Origin: Luidia sarsii
Lineage: Eukaryota; Echinodermata; Asteroidea; Paxillosida; Luidiidae
Reading direction: 5' to 3'
Assembly: GCA_949987565.1 (NCBI GenBank)
Contig: OX465120.1
Coordinates: 11,827,080 to 11,891,079 of the forward strand
DNA length: 64,000 bases
Shown here piece by piece: positions 1 to 11,827 of this stretch (within the stretch, counting starts at the first letter, position 1; every line of letters starts with the position of its first letter). A model generated the notes under the pieces. It worked only from the letters and a program-made list of their open reading frames with translations. It was not told the origin of the DNA and ran no database searches. The position numbers and the translations under genes are program-made.

Positions 1-3000
1 TTCCAAAGCGTAGCTTTCTCTCTACTGATACTCTCCGCCGTTCAATGTTTACAAGTCATTGCGCACTCGGATTGCTCAGACACATGAGGGGTCGTTGCCT
101 TTCCCTCAAAATTCATCAAAAGAAATGTTCTCAAACCTTGTAAGTTAAATCACCTATCTTTAGAGCATTGCAAGCGCTGTTTGTAGGCAAAATTTTGGTG
201 GTTTTGAGTTAATATTAGAGGAACTATTGATTTGCAAAGCATAACTTTCTCTCTACTGATACTCTTCGCCGTTCAATGTTTACAAGTGATTGCGCACTCG
301 GAGCGCACAACCACATGTGGGGTCGTTGCCTTTCCCTCAGAATTCATCAAGGGAAATATTCTCAAACCTGGGAAGTTTGATCACCAATCGTTAGAGTATT
401 CCCAGGGCTGTTTGTAGGCCAAATTTTAGTGGTTTCCAGTTAATATTAGAGGGACTATTGATTTGCAAAGCATAACTTTCTCTCTACTGATACTCTCCGC
501 TGTTCAATGTTTACAAGTGATTGCGCACTCGGAGCGCACAGATACTTGAGGGGTCGTTGCCTTTCCCTCAGAATTCATCAAAGAAAATATTCTCAAACCT
601 GGGAAGTTTGATCACCAATCGTTAGAGTATTCCCAGGGCTGTTTGTAGGCCAAATTTTAGTTGTTTTGAGTTAATATTAGAGGGACTATTGATTTGCAAA
701 GCATAACTTTCTCTCGACTGATACTCTCCGCCGTTCAATGTTTACAAGTCATTGCGCACTCGGAGCGCTCAGACACATGAGGGGTCGTTGCCTTTCCCTC
801 AAAATTCATCAAAAGAAATGTTTTAAAACCTTGTAATTTAAATCACCTATCTTTAGAGCATTGCAAGGGCTGTTTGTAGGCAAAATTTTAGTGGTTTTGA
901 TTTAATATTAGAGGAACTATTGATTTGCAAAGCATAACTTTCTCTCTACTGATACTCTCCGCCGTTCAATGTTTACAAGTGATTGCGCACTCGGAGCGCA
1001 CAGACACATGAGGGGTCGTTGCCTTTCCCTCAGAATTCATCAAGGGAAATATTCTCAAACCTGGGAAGTTTGATCACCAATCGTTAGAGTATTCCCAGGG
1101 CTGTTTGTAGGCCAAATTTTAGTGGTTTTGAGTTAATATTAGAGGGACTATTGATTTGCAAAGCATAACTTTCTCTCTACTGATACTCTCCGCCGTTCAA
1201 TGTTTACAAGTCATTGCGCACTCGGAGCGCTCAGACACATAAGGGGTCATTGCCTTGCCCTCAAAATTCATCAAAAGAAATGTTCACAAACCTGGTAAGT
1301 TTGATCACCTATCTTTAGAGTATTCCCAGGGCTGTTTGTAGGCCAATTTTTAGTGGTTTTGAGTTAATATTAAAGGGACTATTGATTTGCAAAGCATAAC
1401 TTTCTCTCTACTGATACTCTCCACCGTTCAATGTTTACAAGTGATTGCGCACTCGGAGCGCACAAACACATGAGGGGTCGTTGCCTTTCCCTCAGAATTC
1501 ATCAAAGGAAATATTCTCAAACCTGGGAAGTTTGATCACCAATCGTTAGAGTATTCCCAGGGCTGTTTATAGACCAAATTGTAGTGGTTTTGAGTTAATA
1601 TTAGAGGGGCTATTGATTTGCAAAGCATAACTTTCTCTCTACTGATACTCTCCGACGTCAATGTTTACAAGTCATTGCGCACTCGGAGCGCTCAGACACA
1701 TAAGGGGTCGTTGCCTTTCCCTCAAAATTCATCAAAAGAAATGTTCTCAAACCTGGTAAGTTTGATCACCTATCTTTAGAGTATTCCCAGGGCTGTTTGT
1801 AGGCCAAATTTTAGTGGTTTTGAGTTAATATTAGAGGGACTATTGATTTGCAAAACATAACTTTCACTCTACTGATACTCTCCGCCGTTCAATGTTTACA
1901 AGTGATTGCGCACTCGGAGTGCAATGTAGACACATGAGGGGTCGTTGCCTTTCCCTCAGAATTCATCAAAAGAAATATTCTCAAACCTGGGAAGTTTGAT
2001 CACCAATCGTTAGAGTATTCCCAGGGCTGTTTGTAGGCCAAATTTTAGTGGTTTTGAGTTATTATTAGAGGGACTATTGATTTGCAAAGCATAACTTTCT
2101 CTCTACTGATACTCTCCGCCGTTCAATGTTTACAAGTCATTGCGCACTCGGAGCGCACAGACACATGAGGGGTCGTTGGCTTTCCCTCAGAATTCATCAA
2201 AGAAAACATTCTCAAACCTGGTAACTCTGATCACCAATCGTTAGAGTATTCCCAGGGCTGTTTATAGACCAAATTTTAGTGGTTTTGAGTTAATATTAGA
2301 GGGGCTATTGATTTGCAAAGCATAACTTTCTCTCTACTGATACTCTCCGCCGTTCAATGTTTACAAGTCATTGCGCACTCGGAGCGCTCAGACACATAAG
2401 GGGTCGTTGCCTTGCCCTCAAAATTCATCAAAAGAAATGTTCTCAAACCTGGTAAGTTTGATCACCTATCTTTAGAGTATTCCCAGGACTGGTTGTAGGG
2501 CAATTTTTAGTGGTTTTGAGTTAATATTAGAGGGACTATTGATTTGCAAAGCATAACTTTCTCTCTACTGATACTCTCCGCCGTTCAATGTTTACAAGTG
2601 ATTGCGCACTCGGAGCGCACAGACACATGAGGGGTCGTTGCCTTTCCCTCAGAATTCATCAAAGAAAACATTCTCAAACCTGGTAACTCTGATCACCAAT
2701 CGTTAGAGTATACCAAGGGCTATTTGTGAGCCAAATTTCAGTGGTTTTGAGTTAATATTAGAGGGACTTTTGATTTACAAAGTATAACTTTCTCTCTACT
2801 GATACCCTCCGCCGTTCAATGTTTACAAGTGATTGCGCACTCGGAGCGCACAGACACACGAGGGGTCGTTGCCTTTCCCTCAAAATTCATCAAAGGAAAT
2901 ATTCTCAAACCTGGAAAGTTTGATCACCAATCGTTAGAGTATTCCAAGGGCTATTTGTGAGCCAAATTTCAGTGGTTTTGAGTTAATATTAGAGTGACTA

Positions 3001-3171
3001 TTGATTTCCAAAGCGGAACTTTCTCTCTACTGATACTCTCCGCCGTTCAATGTTTACAAGTGATTGTACACTCCGACCGCCCAGACACATGAGGGGTCGT
3101 TGCCTTTCCCTCAAAATTATTTCTGTCTAGTTAATATTAAAGGGAATATTGATTTCCAAAGCACAACTTTC
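1..3171 (+). repeat. Satellite block 1: ~231-bp monomers, head to tail
   Basis: About 13.7 monomers. Taking GATTTGCAAAGC as the phase mark, monomers start at 229, 460, 691, 922, 1153, 1384, 1615, 1845, 2079, 2310, 2541, 2772 and 3003. The spacing is 231 bp except 230 (1615, GACGTC variant) and 234 (1845, GCAATGTAGAC variant). The window opens inside a monomer, so the array extends leftwards. Positions 1 to about 1845 match 14353-16196 and 17582-19425. Positions 922-3171 match 9599-11848 at a constant offset of 8677. Class A and class B monomers are mixed, not strictly alternating. No gene is seen. The 61-codon open frame at 232-417 begins at TTG and is simply the monomer read in one frame. 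Confidence 0.97.
3003..3150 (+). repeat. Truncated 148-bp monomer left of insert 1
   Basis: This monomer starts with GATTTCCAAAGCGGAAC and has diverged boxes (TTGTACACTCCGACCGCCC in place of TTGCGCACTCGGAGCGC). An internal deletion of about 83 bp joins the CCCTCAAAATT region to the GTTAATATT region. The same broken monomer stands left of all five inserts, so the deletion predates their amplification. Confidence 0.9.
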
Positions 3172-3246
3172 CTTCACACAGTAAGGACTGTGCATTTAGC
3201 ACGTTAATTTGTCATATAGTTTTTCCAAAAATATCGGGACTCTATT

Positions 3247-3287
3247 CGTCAGTAGTATGCAGCGCCCTCTATCAGGCAAACAGGTCT
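3247..3287 (+). repeat. Insert direct repeat, left, copy 1
   Basis: 41 bp running from CGTCAGTAGTATGC through GCGCCCTCTATCAGG to AAACAGGTCT. It differs from the right member by one substitution (AGTAG/AGTAT) and one extra C. Its last ten bases form the outer part of the hairpin stem. Confidence 0.93.
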
Positions 3288-3330
3288 GGGTGGATGATTA
3301 CAAGGGGTGGTCATCCTCTCAGACCTGTTT
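3278..3330 (+). other. Long hairpin in insert, copy 1
   Basis: The 20-nt left arm (3278-3297) pairs with the right arm (3311-3330): 11 pairs (AAACAGGTCTG/CAGACCTGTTT), a G-T wobble, a G-C pair, one T-T mismatch, then 6 pairs (GGATGA/TCATCC). The loop is 13 nt. The only ATG start of the insert ORF (3294-3296) lies inside the left arm. Confidence 0.9.
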
Positions 3331-3554
3331 TTCCAAACATGCACAAGAATAACAATGAAATTGAAGGCGTTTTTTCTTTAAATCAGTTTGAAGTACAAAA
3401 TTGGACGCGGAGAAGATGGTCTAGTAAATATCTGATTGAATCCTTATCAAAAAATATTCCTGCCTTGGAGGAAATGCATCATATTACAAGATGGGATTTT
3501 GTTTTTTCAGCTCGCACAACAGTGGGGCGAAATAGTGTTTTTTTACGAGTGTAG
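3294..3554 (+). pseudogene. Insert ORF, T7 frameshifted form, 86 codons, copy 1
   Basis: A short ORF from a true ATG. No family is recognised. The deduced protein has a basic aromatic patch WTRRRW (residues 37-42) and no signal peptide or membrane segment. A run of seven T shifts the frame after residue 83, so it ends early (SVFLRV). In copies 4 and 5 the run is six T and the ORF reaches 102 codons. Here residue 53 is Lys and 74 is Arg. The AATAAA at 3728 lies about 175 bp past the stop. It is most likely chance or decayed coding sequence. Confidence 0.25.
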
Positions 3555-3835
3555 GGATATATGTGTTATCGTGGGACGAAAATGGGGCGATGTATTAGCA
3601 TAACTCTAAAACATCATTTTTCAATCTATTTGGTATAAGCTAGTGAAAATAGACAAATGTGTGCATGCAGCTTAAGAAGAGCTCTGGTGCATTTAGATAT
3701 ATATCACGAAACTGGAGATTAATTCGTAATAAAAACATATTTACATGGAATAAGCCCAGAGCTCAGGTATAGCGGGTGTAATATTAAATAACAACAAGCG
3801 CAAGGGGGCGGTAGACATTTTATGTTATGTCCTCT

Positions 3836-3875
3836 CGTCAGTATTATGCAGCGCCCTCTATCAGGAAACAGGTCT
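3836..3875 (+). repeat. Insert direct repeat, right, copy 1
   Basis: 40-bp partner of 3247-3287, start-to-start distance 589 bp. It contains GCGCCCTCT (3851-3859) and ends in AAACAGGTCT, but lacks the inverted partner that makes the left copy a hairpin. Confidence 0.93.
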
Positions 3876-3881
3876 CGCTCG

Positions 3882-4290
3882 AAACGTGATTAAACACTCG
3901 GAGCGACCAGACACATGAGGAATCGTTGCCTTTATCTTAAAATTTAAGACTAAAATATGTTCTCCAACCGGGATAGTTTGATAACCTATGGTTAGACAAT
4001 TCCTAGGGCTGCATACAGGTAAAATTTTAAATCTCTCGAGTTAATACTGATGGTTCTTTTGAATTTTAAAGCCAAACTTTCTCTCTACAGATACTCTCCG
4101 TCGTCAATGTTTACAAGTAATTGCGCACTCGGAGCGCACAGGCCCATGAGGGGTCGTTGCCTTATTCTCAAAATTCATCAAAAGAAATATTCTCAAACCT
4201 GGTAAGTTTGATCACCTATCTTTAGAGCATTGCAAGGGCTGTTTGTAGGCCAAATTTTAGTGGTTTTGAGTTAATATTAGAGGGACTATT
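3882..4290 (+). repeat. Divergent monomers right of insert 1
   Basis: A partial monomer (3882-4060) and a full one (4061-4290) are clearly satellite but more diverged than the rest (GAATTTTAAAGCCAAAC at the phase mark, CTACAGATAC, CCGTCGTCAATG, GCACAGGCCCATGAGG). This type is found only beside inserts, so it marks an older piece of the array carried along with the insert. Confidence 0.88.
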
Positions 4291-7200
4291 GATTTCAAAA
4301 GCATAACTTTCTGTCTACTGATACTCTCCGCCGTCAATGTTTACAAGTCATTGCGCACTCGGAGCGCTAAGACACATAAGGGGTCGTTGCCTTTCCCTCA
4401 AAATTCATCAAAAGAAATGTTCTCAAACCTGGTAAGTTTGATCACCTATCCTTAGAGTATTCCCAGGGCTGTTTGTAGGCCAAATTTTAGTGGTTTTGAG
4501 TTAATATTAGAGGGACTATTGATTTGCAAAGCATAACTTTCTCTCTACTGATACTCTCCGCCGTTCAATGTTTACAAGTGATTGCGCACTCGGAGCGCAC
4601 AGACACATGAGGGGTCGTTGCCTTTCCCTCAGAATTCATCAAAGAAAACATTCTCAAACCTGGTAACTCTGATCACCAATCGTTAGAGTATTCCCAGGGC
4701 TGTTTGTAGGCCAAATTTTAGTGGTTTTGAGTTAATATTAGAGGGACTATTGATTTGCAAAGCATAACTTTCTCTCTACTGATACTCTCCGCCGTTCAAT
4801 GTTTACAAGTCATTGCGCACTCGGAGCGCACAGACACATGAGGGGTCGTTGCCTTTCCCTCAGAATTCATCAAAGAAAACATTCTCAAACCTGGTAACTG
4901 TGATCACCAATCGTTACAGTATTCCCAGGGCTGTTTATAGACCAAATTTTAGTGGTTTTGAGTTAATATTAGAGGGGCTATTGATTTGCAGGCATAACTT
5001 TCTCTCTACTGATACTCTCCGCCGTCAATGTTTACAAGTCATTGCGCACTCGGAGCGCTCAGACACATAAGGGGTCGTTGCCTTTCCCTCAAAAATCATC
5101 AAAAGAAATGTTCTCAAACCTGGTAAGTTTGATCACCTATCTTTAGAGTATTCCCAGGGCTGTTTGTAGGCCAAATTTTAGTGGTTTTGAGTTAATATTA
5201 GAGGGACTATTGATTTGCAAAGCATAACTTTCTCTCTACTGATACTCTCCGCCGTTCAATGTTTACAAGTGATTGCGCACTCGGAGCGCACAGACACATG
5301 AGGGGTCGTTGCCTTTCCCTCAGAATTCATCAAAGAAAACATTCTCAAACCTGGTAACTCTGATCACCAATCGTTAGAGTATACCAAGGGCTATTTGTGA
5401 GCCAAATTTTAGTGGTTTCGAGTTAATATTAGAGGGACTATTGATTTGCAAAGCATAACTTTCTCTCTACTGATACTCTCCGCTGTTCAATGTTTACAAG
5501 TGATTGCGCACTCGGAGCGCACAGATACTTGAGGGGTCGTTGCCTTTCCCTCAGAATTCATCAAAGAAAATATTCTCAAACCTGGGAAGTTTGATCACCA
5601 ATCGTTAGAGTATTCCCAGGGCTGTTTGTAGGCCAAATTTTAGTTGTTTTGAGTTAATATTAGAGGGACTATTGATTTGCAAAGCATAACTTTCTCTCTA
5701 CTGATACTCTCCGCCGTTTAATGTTTACAAGTCGATGCGCACTCGGAGCGCTCAGACACATAAGGGGTCGTTGCCTTTCCCTCAAAATTCATCAAAAGAA
5801 ATGTTCTCAAACCTGGTAAGTTTGATCACCTATCTTTACAGTATTCCCAGGGCTGTTTGTAGGCCAAATTTTAGTGGTTTTGAGTTAATATTAGAGGGAC
5901 TATTGATTTGCAAAGCATAACTTTCTCTCTACTGATACTCTCCGCCGTTCAATGTTTACAAGTGATTGCGCACTCGGAACGCACAGACACATGAGGGGTC
6001 GTTGGCTTTCCCTCAGAATTCATCAAAGAAAACATTCTCAAACCTGGTAACTCTGATCACCAATCGTTAGAGTATACAAGGGCTATTTGTGAGCCAAATT
6101 TCAGTGGTTTTGAGTTAATACTAGAGCGACTTTTGATTTACAAAGCATAACTTTCTCTCTACTGATACTCTCCGCCGTTCAATGTTTACAAGTCATTGCG
6201 CACTCGGAGCGCTCAGACACATAAGGGGTCGTTGCCTTGCCCTCAAATTTAATGAAAAGAAATGTTCTCAAACCTTGTAAGTTAGATCACCTATCTTTAG
6301 AGCATTCCAAGGGCTGTTTGTAGGCCAAATTTTAGTGGTTTTGAGTTAATATTAGAGGGACTATTGATTTCCAAAGCGTAGCTTTCTCTCTACTGATACT
6401 CTCCGCCGTTCAATGTTTACAAGTCATTGCGCACTCGGATTGCTCAGACACATGAGGGGTCGTTGCCTTGCCCTCAAAATTCATCAAAAGAAATGTTCAC
6501 AAACCTGGTAAGTTTGATCACCTATCTTTAGAGTATTCCCAGGGCTGTTTGTAGGCCAATTTTTAGTGGTTTTGAGTTAATATTAAAGGGACTATTGATT
6601 TGCAAAGCATAACTTTCTCTCTACTGATACTCTCCACCGTTCAATGTTTACAAGTGATTGCGCACTCGGAGCGCACAAACACATGAGGGGTCGTTGCCTT
6701 TCCCTCAGAATTCATCAAAGGAAATATTCTCAAACCTGGGAAGTTTGATCACCAATCGTTAGAGTATTCCCAGGGCTGTTTATAGACCAAATTGTAGTGG
6801 TTTTGAGTTAATATTAGAGGGGCTATTGATTTGCAAAGCATAACTTTCTCTCTATTGATACTCTCCGACGTCAATGTTTACAAGTCATTGCGCACTCGGA
6901 GCGCTCAGACACATAAGGGGTCGTTGCCTTTCCCTCAAAATTCATCAAAAGAAATGTTCTCAAACCTGGTAAGTTTGATCACCTATCTTTAGAGTATTCC
7001 CAGGGCTGTTTGTAGGCCAAATTTTAGTGGTTTTGAGTTAATATTAGAGGGACTATTGATTTGCAAAACATAACTTTCACTCTACTGATACTCTCCGCCG
7101 TTCAATGTTTACAAGTGATTGCGCACTCGGAGTGCAATGTAGACACATGAGGGGTCGTTGCCTTTCCCTCAGAATTCATCAAAGGAAATATTCTCAAACC

Positions 7201-10200
7201 TGGGAAGTTTGATCACCAATCGTTAGAGTATTCCCAGGGCTGTTTGTAGGCCAAATTTTAGTGGTTTTGAGTTATTATTAGAGGGACTATTGATTTGCAA
7301 AGCATAACTTTCTCTCTACTGATACTCTCCGCCGTTCAATGTTTACAAGTCATTGCGCACTCGGAGCGCACAGACACATGAGGGGTCGTTGGCTTTCCCT
7401 CAGAATTCATCAAAGAAAACATTCTCAAACCTGGGAAGTTTGATCACCAATCGTTAGAGTATTCCCAGGGCTGTTTATAGACCAAATTTTAGTGGTTTTG
7501 AGTTTATATTAGAGGGGCTATTGATTTGCAAAGCATAACTTTCTCTCTACTGATACTCTCCGCCGTTCAATGTTTACAAGTCATTGCGCACTCGGAGCGC
7601 TCAGACACATAAGGGGTCGTTGCCTTGCCCTCAAAATTCATCAAAAGAAATGTTCTCAAACCTGGTAAGTTTGATCACCTATCTTTAGAGTATTCCCAGG
7701 GCTGTTTGTAGGCCAAATTTTAGTGGTTTTGAGTTAATATTAGAGGGACTATTGATTTGCAAAGCATAACTTTCTCTCTACTGATACTCTCCGCCGTTCA
7801 ATGTTTACAAGTCATTGCACACTCGGAGCGCTCAGACACATAAGGGGTCGTTGCCTTTCCCTCAAATTTAATGAAAAGAAATGTTCTCAAACCTGGTGTG
7901 TTAGATCACCTATCTTTAGAGCATTCCAACGGCTGTTTGTAGGCCAATTTTTAGTGGTTTTGAGTTAATATTAGAGGGACTATTGATTTGCAAAGCGTAA
8001 CTTTCTCTCTACTGATACTCTCCGCCGTTCAATGTTTACAAGTCATTGCGCACTCGGAGCGCTCAGACACATGAGGGGTCGTTGCCTTTCCCTCAAAATT
8101 CATCAAGGGAAATATTCTCAAACCTGGTAAGTTTGATCACCTATCTTTAGAGTATTCCCAGGACTGTTTGTAGGGCAATTTGTAGTGGTTTTGAGTTAAT
8201 ATTAGAGGGACTATTGATTTGCAAAGCATAACTTTCTCTCTACTGATACTCTCCGCCGTTCAATGTTTACAAGTGATTGCGCACTCGGAGCGCACAGACA
8301 CATGAGGGGTCGTTGCCTTTCCCTCAGAATTCATCAAAGAAAACATTCTCAAACCTGGTAACTCTGATCACCAATCGTTAGAGTATTCCCAGGGCTGTTT
8401 GTAGGCCAAATTTTAGTGGTTTTGAGTTAATATTAGAGGGACTATTGATTTGCAAAGCATAACTTTCTCTCTACTGATACTCTCCGCCGTTCAATGTTTA
8501 CAAGTCATTGCGCACTCGGAGCGCACAGACACATGAGGGGTCGTTGCCTTTCCCTCAGACTTCATCAAAGAAAACATTCTCAAACCTGGTAACTGTGATC
8601 ACCAATCGTTAGAGTATTCCCAGGGCTGTTTATAGACCAAATTTTAGTGGTTTTGAGTTAATATTAGAGGGGCTATTGATTAGCAGGCATAACTTTCTCT
8701 CTACTGATACTCTCCGCCGTCAATGTTTACAAGTCATTGCGCACTCGGAGCGCTCAGACACATAAGGGGTCGTTGCCTTTCCCTCAAAAATCATCAAAAG
8801 AAATGTTCTCAAACCTGGTAAGTTTGATCACCTATCTTTACAGTATTCCCAGGGCTGTTTGTAGGCCAAATTTTAGTGGTTTTGAGTTAATATTAGAGGG
8901 ACTATTGATTTGCAAAGCATAACTTTCTCTCTACTGATACTCTCCGCCGTTCAATGTTTACAAGTGATTGCGCACTCGGAACGCACAGACACATGAGGGG
9001 TCGTTGGCTTTCCCTCAGAATTCATCAAAGAAAACATTCTCAAACCTGGTAACTCTGATCACCAATCGTTAGAGTATACAAGGGCTATTTGTGAGCCAAA
9101 TTTCAGTGGTTTTGAGTTAATACTAGAGGGACTTTTGATTTACAAAGCATAACTTTCTCTCTACTGATACTCTCCGCCGTTCAATGTTTACAAGTCATTG
9201 CGCACTCGGAGCGCTCAGACACATAAGGGGTCGTTGCCTTGCCCTCAAATTTAATGAAAAGAAATGTTCTCAAACCTTGTAAGTTAGATCACCTATCTTT
9301 AGAGCATTCCAAGGGCTGTTTGTAGGCCAAATTTTAGTGGTTTTGAGTTAATATTAGAGGGACTATTGATTTCCAAAGCGTAGCTTTCTCTCTACTGATA
9401 CTCTCCGCCGTTCAATGTTTACAAGTCATTGCGCACTCGGATTGCTCAGACACATGAGGGGTCGTTGCCTTTCCCTCAAAATTCATCAAAAGAAATGTTC
9501 TCAAACCTTGTAAGTTAAATCACCTATCTTTAGAGCATTGCAAGCGCTGTTTGTAGACAAAATTTTGGTGGTTTTGAGTTAATATTAGAGGAACTATTGA
9601 TTTGCAAAGCATAACTTTCTCTCTACTGATACTCTCCGCCGTTCAATGTTTACAAGTGATTGCGCACTCGGAGCGCACAGACACATGAGGGGTCGTTGCC
9701 TTTTCCTCAGAATTCATCAAGGGAAATATTCTCAAACCTGGGAAGTTTGATCACCAATCGTTAGAGTATTCCCAGGGCTGTTTGTAGGCCAAATTTTAGT
9801 GGTTTTGAGTTAATATTAGAGGGACTATTGATTTGCAAAGCATAACTTTCTCTCTACTGATACTCTCCGCCGTTCAATGTTTACAAGTCATTGCGCACTC
9901 GGAGCGCTCAGACACATAAGGGGTCATTGCCTTGCCCTCAAAATTCATCAAATGAAATGTTCACAAACCTGGTAAGTTTGATCACCTATCTTTAGAGTAT
10001 TCCCAGGGCTGTTTGTAGGCCAATTTTTAGTGGTTTTGAGTTAATATTAAAGGGACTATTGATTTGCAAAGCATAACTTTCTCTCTACTGATACTCTCCA
10101 CCGTTCAATGTTTACAAGTGATTGCGCACTCGAAGCGCACAAACACATGAGGGGTCGTTGCCTTTCCCTCAGAATTCATCAAAGGAAATATTCTCAAACC

Positions 10201-11679
10201 TGGGAAGTTTGATCACCAATCGTTAGAGTATTCCCAGGGCTGTTTATAGACCAAATTGTAGTGGTTTTGAGTTAATATTAGAGGGGCTATTGATTTGCAA
10301 AGCATAACTTTCTTTCTACTGATACTCTCCGACGTCAATGTTTACAAGTCATTGCGCACTCGGAGCGCTCAGACACATAAGGGGTCGTTGCCTTTCCCTC
10401 AAAATTCATCAAAAGAAATGTTCTCAAACCTGGTAAGTTTGATCACCTATCTTTAGAGTATTCCCAGGGCTGTTTGTAGGCCAAATTTTAGTGGTTTTGA
10501 GTTAATATTAGAGGGACTATTGATTTGCAAAACATAACTTTCACTCTACTGATACTCTCCGCCGTTCAATGTTTACAAGTGATTGCGCACTCGGAGTGCA
10601 ATGTAGACACATGAGGGGTCGTTGCCTTTCCCTCAGAATTCATCAAAGGAAATATTCTCAAACCTGGGAAGTTTGATCACCAATCGTTAGAGTATTCCCA
10701 GGGCTGTTTGTAGGCCAAATTTTAGTGGTTTTGAGTTATTATTAGAGGGACTATTGATTTGCAAAGCATAACTTTCTCTCTACTGATACTCTCCGCCGTT
10801 CAATGTTTACAAGTCATTGCGCACTCGGAGCGCACAGACACATGAGGGGTCGTTGGCTTTCCCTCAGAATTCATCAAAGAAAACATTCTCAAACCTGGTA
10901 ACTCTGATGACCAATCGTTAGAGTATTCCCAGGGCTGTTTATAGACCAAATTTTAGTGGTTTTGAGTTAATATTAGAGGGGCTATTGATTTGCAAAGCAT
11001 AACTTTCTCTCTACTGATACTCTCCGCCGTTCAATGTTTACAAGTCATTGCGCACTCGGAGCGCTCAGACACATAAGGGGTCGTTGCCTTGCCCTCAAAA
11101 TTCATCAAAAGAAATGTTCTCAAACCTGGTAAGTTTGATCACCTATCTTTAGAGTATTCCCAGGACTGGTTGTAGGGCAATTTTTAGTGGTTTTGAGTTA
11201 ATATTAGAGGGACTATTGATTTGCAAAGCATAACTTTCTCTCTACTGATACTCTCCGCCGTTCAATGTTTACAAGTGATTGCGCACTCGGAGCGCACAGA
11301 CACATGAGGGGTCGTTGCCTTTCCCTCAGAATTCATCAAAGAAAACATTCTCAAACCTGGTAACTCTGATCACCAATCGTTAGAGTATACCAAGGGCTAT
11401 TTGTGAGCCAAATTTCAGTGGTTTTGAGTTAATATTAGAGGGACTTTTGATTTACAAAGTATAACTTTCTCTCTACTGATACCCTCCGCCGTTCAATGTT
11501 TACAAGTGATTGCGCACTCGGAGCGCACAGACACACGAGGGGTCGTTGCCTTTCCCTCAAAATTCATCAAAGGAAATATTCTCAAACCTGGAAAGTTTGA
11601 TCACCAATCGTTAGAGTATTCCAAGGGCTATTTGTGAGCCAAATTTCAGTGGTTTTGAGTTAATATTAGAGTGACTATT

Positions 11680-11827
11680 GATTTCCAAAGCGGAACTTTC
11701 TCTCTACTGATACTCTCCGCCGTTCAATGTTTACAAGTGATTGTACACTCCGACCGCCCAGACCCATGAGGGGTCGTTGCCTTTCCCTCAAAATTATTTC
11801 TGTCTAGTTAATATTAAAGGGAATATT
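11680..11827 (+). repeat. Truncated 148-bp monomer left of insert 2
   Basis: Same broken monomer as at 3003-3150 with the same ~83-bp deletion. It differs by CAGACCCATG in place of CAGACACATG. Confidence 0.9.

Larger units (their letters stand above)
3172..3881 (+). other. Non-satellite insert, copy 1
   Basis: Monomer homology ends inside GCACAACTTTC and resumes near 3882 at GTGATTAAACACTCGGAGCG, about 40 bp further on in monomer phase, so the insert replaces a piece of one monomer. It contains a small perfect stem at its left edge (CACAGT/ACTGTG, 3177-3192), a direct-repeat pair (3247-3287 and 3836-3875), a 20-bp-stem hairpin (3278-3330), an ORF (3294-3554), an inverted repeat GAGCTCTGG/CCAGAGCTC (3679-3687, 3756-3764), a palindrome GATATATATC (3696-3705) and AATAAA (3728-3733). 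I do not recognise the family. No transposase, reverse transcriptase, terminal inverted repeat or pol III box was seen. Copy 1 shares several bases with copies 4 and 5 (CGTTAAT, TATCGGG) but has the T7 run of copies 2 and 3. Confidence 0.85.

Noticed and set aside
232..417. Many 61-codon open frames of two types (also 5735, 8737, 13719, 14584, 16948, 17813, 22257, 23874, 34635, 37351, 39663, 42437, 50148, 52229, 60445)
   Set aside because: They begin at TTG, not ATG, sit in fixed monomer phase and merely reflect monomers that lack a stop in that frame. Most monomers of the same type have stops, and no Kozak or promoter context is visible.
3240..3340. Helitron 3' end (hairpin followed by CTRR)
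   Set aside because: On the minus strand CTGA follows the hairpin, but only 2 bases away where about 10 is usual. No 5' TC end with A/T target context was found, and the other direct repeat lacks a hairpin.
3247..3875. Small LTR or TRIM element
   Set aside because: Direct repeats of 40 bp are too short for LTRs. They do not start TG and end CA, and no primer-binding site or polypurine tract is seen.
3172..3881. tRNA-derived SINE
   Set aside because: No A-box and B-box pair and no poly-A or simple-repeat tail.
4813..5070. 85-codon open frame crossing a monomer boundary
   Set aside because: TTG start; open only because a short monomer (CAGGCATAAC and CCGTCAATG deletions) joins two frames. 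Near-identical monomers at 13490 are not open.
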